Assembly (NCBI RefSeq): GCF_024763615.1
Contig: NC_077222.1
Coordinates: forward strand, 49,662,001-49,726,000
Length of the DNA stretch: 64,000 bases
Direction: 5' to 3'
Origin: Phlebotomus papatasi
Lineage: Eukaryota > Arthropoda > Insecta > Diptera > Psychodidae
Of the stretch, positions 60,110 through 64,000 are shown piece by piece; within the stretch, counting starts at the first letter, position 1, and each line of letters begins with the position of its first letter. A model generated the notes under the pieces. That model made no database searches, had not been told where the DNA came from, and was given only the letters and a program-made list of their open reading frames with translations. Both the position numbers and the translations under genes were made by a program.

Positions 60110-61945
60110 ACATACGATATTAGGTGAGATTCTTAACAATCTCACCTACTATAATCCTAACAAAATTTCATGTCGTCCGATCGACCTCAAATTTGGCCAA
60201 AATGTGTTTCAGCACTTCCTGATCACGAATATATATGTGGCTAATTTACGTTCCCGGCCGGCCGGCCGGCCGGCCGGCCGCTCTTTGGAGCTTAATAGCT
60301 CCTAAACTAAAAAAGATATCGACTTGCGGTTTTCGGCAAAGGTTATATATCGGGTGAAAATTGCAACTTGGTGCATTGACCCCCCACCCCCCACCCCCCA
60401 CCCCTCCTTCCGCCATTTTGAAGACCCCCCTTTTTTTGTTTTCTCAATAGCTCCGCCCCTATGGCATCGAGCGGGCTCAAATTTTAGTATGTTATAGCTG
60501 GGCCTTAGAGCTTTCCATCAATACCAAACTTAAGGTCCCCTGACCCCCCAGACCCGAGCTATAAGGGTCCAAAAAAAATGTCTTAAAATGGCCATAACTC
60601 CGGTTCTAATTGTCAGAATTTAAAAAGTGAGGGCTTTTTGGAAAGCTCTCGTGAAATGCCACTTCCTCTTCTAACATCGCAAGTTCATAAAACCACCGCT
60701 AGGGGCGCTATTATTAAAAAGAAAATTTTTAAATCTTATAAGTTAAATAACTCAAAAATTCCATTGTGCATCGGGCTGAAAATTTAGTATGTTGTAGCCG
60801 TTGATTATACCTATCAAACAAAAAAACCTTAAGTCGATCCATAACCCCTGACCCGAGCTATAAGGGGTCAAAGTTCGAACATTGACCGGCCTCTATCTCC
60901 GGTTCTAATTAACATATCGACCTAAATTTTACCTTTTTGGTTTCGTCTCGATGAGCACTTTCAGATGGAAGTTCAAAAAGTCGCCACAGGTGGCGCTGTG
61001 ATAGCGACAAAATTCATCGAAATTCAAAGTCACTTTTCTCAAAAACGGCATTGTGCAAGTTAATGAAATTTTAGTATGTTGTAGTCCAGTCTAGAACGTT
61101 TCCAAAATGGTGCGTAAGTGCGCTGTGGTTTCAATAGAACCGGAGATATGAGGGGTCAAAGTTCACAAAATTCAAAAAATCATATCTCCGGTTCTATGTG
61201 ACCGATTTTGATGAATGAGGGCTTAAACGAAAGATCTCACCAAATGCTACAACTTTCTAGAACATTTGAACTTTGTGGGACCAACACCAGGGGCGCCACA
61301 GTCGAAAAACCAATTTCAATATCACATAACCTCAATTATCTGGACTGTCGCTGAACCGATTTTGATGATTACTTCGACATAATTGTAGAGCACATTTGTC
61401 TCTACATTTCCTCTATACATCATTTTCCGCTCAGACTACGCTATCACTCCGATTTTGCCGTTTAAGTGTGAAAAAATTGATTTTTCCCATAATAACGCTT
61501 TGAAATCACTCAGATGCCAATTTGACTGCCTCTACTCCACCAAGACACTTAAAATAGGGGTTTAAATGGAAAGTCCCACAAAATACAACAATTCCTTGAT
61601 ATAGTTGAAGTTCAACAAATGACTACTTGGGGAACTCTGGATGAAAAAACGAGTTAAGAAACAAAAAACCTCGCTTATCTTGGCTTCTGAGTAATCGATG
61701 AGATCATGTTCTATAGGAAAATTATAGAGTACATTCTGGTCTACATTTCACCCATATAACACTTTTCTGTCACTCCATCCAAATCTTTGATATTTTGGTT
61801 TAAATACAAAATTTGTATAATTTCACGAATTTGATTCAAGATAACTGAATGGCGTCTCCCAACTTCAGCTCTAAATCGAATTTGCATGCACTCCGAGTTA
61901 GCTCACGTTAAGAATCTCACCTACATAAGCCGGTTAGGATTATCT
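60110..61945 (-). mobile_element. Large non-autonomous element with GTGAGATT..AATCTCACC ends, copy 2
   Basis: About 1.84 kb, inverted relative to 24073-25575 and some 330 bp longer. Begins with the palindrome GGTGAGATTCTTAACAATCT; ends GGTTAGGATTATCTGTC. Contains (CCGG)n at 60254-60280, a C-rich tract near 60380-60402, and diverged tandem modules of about 290 bp. No transposase frame. Confidence 0.85.
60254..60280. repeat. (CCGG)n microsatellite
   Basis: About six CCGG units, at the position where the 24-kb copy has (GGAC)n. Confidence 0.9.
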
Positions 61946-62282
61946 GTCCTTTTCATATGTTTTCTTAAAATTAATTAATGAAGACTTGAGGAAATGTTGC
62001 CCAATAGGATTTTATTTTACTTAAATGAATTACGTTTTTTAACTCCTTAAAGAGAGCCGAAAGAGCAATACTTTTTTTTTAGATCCCTGGAAATTTCCAA
62101 CCCCCACCCCACACCTCAGGAATCTGTTTTTTGATAATGTTCATCAATAAGAAAATTTCTAACATAGCTATATTTCGTGCTGGTTGTCCATAAAAAAACG
62201 TTTAGAGATAGCGTTCGTAATTCTTTCATTTCGGAGAAAGCCTTATAAAGTCGATTCAAATATCACTAATATAACCTTTATA

Positions 62283-62518
62283 CAGTAGACTCTCGCTCAA
62301 TCGGCTTTTTTTCAATCGGGCGAAAAATTTTGTTAATATTTTTCACGTTTAATTATGAAGTTAATTTACTCAAATTCGCTGTAGTTCTTCCTATTTTATC
62401 GTGATTCTTCATAATTGAGCGCTTTTTGTGGAATTTACAAATGCTTTGACGCCCAAATGCTTTGACGCCCACTGGATGACATTTTGCCCCAAATGCCCAA
62501 TTGAGAGAGAGTCTACTG
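62283..62518. mobile_element. Pogo-like MITE CAGTAGACTCTCGCTCAATC
   Basis: 236 bp; TA at 62281-62282 and 62519-62520; ends CAGTAGACTCTC and GAGAGAGTCTACTG. A 15-base ATGCTTTGACGCCCA motif is doubled inside. Confidence 0.85.
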
Positions 62519-64000
62519 TATTCTCAATTCCTTCCCTATAAAACTATCTTTTTTAAATGGTTCACAGATTTCCTGGGAGGACATTTCGTCTATACTTGAT
62601 AATATCCTTTCAATATTCCTAAAAAATATGTCTTCAAGATCTAAGCTTAAAAAAGACTCTAGAGAGCGTGTTTCACAACCGATTTGATCATGTTTGAATC
62701 CGTTGGAAAGGTCTTCAAGTCCCTAAGAAGTCTAAACATGTAATGCACCGGCTATGAATCAATTATAATTTTTACCCTAAAATGTAACTCTAAAGCATGA
62801 GTCAATTGAACTGCAACTAAATTTAGATTGCTATAACTTTGCAACCGTTCGGGACAACATGCTCAAATTTTGCATAAAGTTAGTTCATTTTATTGGTTAC
62901 AAGCTCACAAAAGCATTTATGAAATATTATGCGATTTTTTTTATCTGTAATGGCACTAAAACATGATGGCGCGATTGCTCTATATTTCACCTGAAAGGTT
63001 CCAATGGTTATCTTTAGGTCCCTTCAAGACCTGAATGGAATTAAATCTTTTGAGTTTTGAAATATAACTCGATACAGGGATACTGCCTGCATTATAAAAT
63101 TCTATGGTGGATATCGAAAAAATTGCATCATTGTCAACGTTGTCAACCATCGTCCTTAAGATGAAGAAGCGTATCGAACAACTGAACGAAATCCGTGTCA
63201 TAGCTCTAGAAGACAAACAGTCCATGAGACGCACATATCGCAAATAACCATGAGACAAATATCTGAGAAGGACCTCTATACAAAGTCTTACAAATTCCAA
63301 AAACCATAAAATTTTATCGATTTTCAAGAAAAAGTTATACTCGATTGGGTGAATGAGTTGCTTCGCTTGGTCGTTAGATGTCAATTGCCGAAGATCTGCT
63401 TCTCTGATAGGCAAAATTATCCAATTGAGTAATCTGTGAACAAGTAACTGGTTGTGTCTAATGGCCTCTACAAACTAGGAGCAAAATTTCTTTAAAAATA
63501 TCAAAAAAAAAATTCCCCTATCCTTGTAGGCAGAAACGTCAATTTTTTTTTAAAAAAAGGCAATTTTTGACGAAAATTGCCGTAAATCGTGTGGACTTCC
63601 GCGATGTCAAATTATCGCTTTCCTTTGGTATTTTTGAAGTATGAGGATCAATGTGTATAGGAAAAAAGTCCTGAAAGAAGCTCTGAAGCCGTGAGTACAC
63701 AAGAAATCGGTTAGAAATAGTGGAGGTTCCAATAAGCCTCGGAACCATTACAAAAATCTCGCGTCAAGGAAGATTGGCTAAAAAACAGCGTTTCGTTATT
63801 GATTTCGAGCGCACGTTGGCCCCCACGATCAGCGAATTGCTCGATTTCTCCAAAAGGAGCATTTTGTTGGTCAATGCTTATAAACAAACATAAAAAATGT
63901 CAGAGTGTCAATCCGTTGAGGGCAGCCTTTCGTCTTGAATGGATTTACATTCCGGAGTCTCATCTTAGGGCAACATGCGATGAGTTCATTGATTAACACA
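62519..64000. other. Non-coding DNA with one MITE; no gene recognised
   Basis: A 144-aa minus-strand frame at 62980-63414 and shorter frames beyond show no recognisable domain. Likely degraded repeat sequence. Confidence 0.35.
63459..63590. mobile_element. Diverged MITE of the GGCCTCTACA family
   Basis: TGGCCTCTACAAACTAGGAG at the left with the shared interior GGCAATTTTTGACGAAAATT; the right end has decayed to GTGTGGACTT. Confidence 0.55.

Noticed and set aside
60254..60403. Possible CpG island or regulatory GC box
   Set aside because: GC content comes from a (CCGG)n microsatellite and C-rich tract inside a transposon.
62980..63414. 144-codon minus-strand frame, considered as a gene
   Set aside because: No domain, no splice-supported extension and AT-rich codon use; the opposite strand has a weak resemblance to a transposase HTH, too short to claim.

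Overview
The window is eukaryotic nuclear DNA from an insect, very probably a lower dipteran. The signs are AT-rich non-coding DNA, short GT-AG introns beside very long ones, TCAGT initiator-like start sites, and three genes whose predicted proteins have clear insect and vertebrate counterparts. A psychodid sand fly would fit, but the genus is my inference and cannot be fixed from sequence alone. No bacterial genes, rRNA or CRISPR arrays are present.

Three protein-coding genes can be assembled exon by exon. (1) Tapt1, minus strand, 26766-28672, two exons, 614 aa: an ER multi-pass membrane protein. (2) A flavin polyamine oxidase of the SMOX/PAOX family, plus strand, 31886-39756, four exons, 529 aa, divergently arranged from Tapt1. 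(3) REPTOR (vertebrate CREBRF), minus strand, 51297-58042: the last four coding exons of a TORC1-linked bZIP factor; its N-terminal exon or exons lie upstream and were not found. The three genes have no obvious shared pathway beyond nutrient, polyamine and secretory physiology, and nothing here indicates co-regulation.

Most of the rest is a dense mosaic of short non-autonomous DNA transposons (MITEs). About a dozen families can be defined by inverted termini and target duplications. They include TTAA-flanked piggyBac-like elements, TA-flanked elements beginning GGGGA(A/G)ACTGGGGCA, pogo-like elements beginning CAGTAGACTCTC, a TAA-flanked Harbinger-like foldback, and large 1.5-1.8 kb elements with palindromic ends. 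They often nest or abut, sharing one target duplication. The long introns (polyamine oxidase intron 3, 6.1 kb; REPTOR, 4.9 kb) are made largely of them.

Layout: 1-26.7 kb is gene-poor (MITEs, a four-level transposon nest at 22.1-25.8 kb, and a low-repeat island at 13.0-14.4 kb with paired CRE sites); 26.8-28.7 kb Tapt1; 28.7-31.8 kb intergenic, mainly repeats; 31.9-39.8 kb polyamine oxidase; 39.8-51.2 kb intergenic (T-rich tracts and MITEs); 51.3-58.0 kb REPTOR; 58.0-64.0 kb upstream of, or first intron of, REPTOR, with more repeats.
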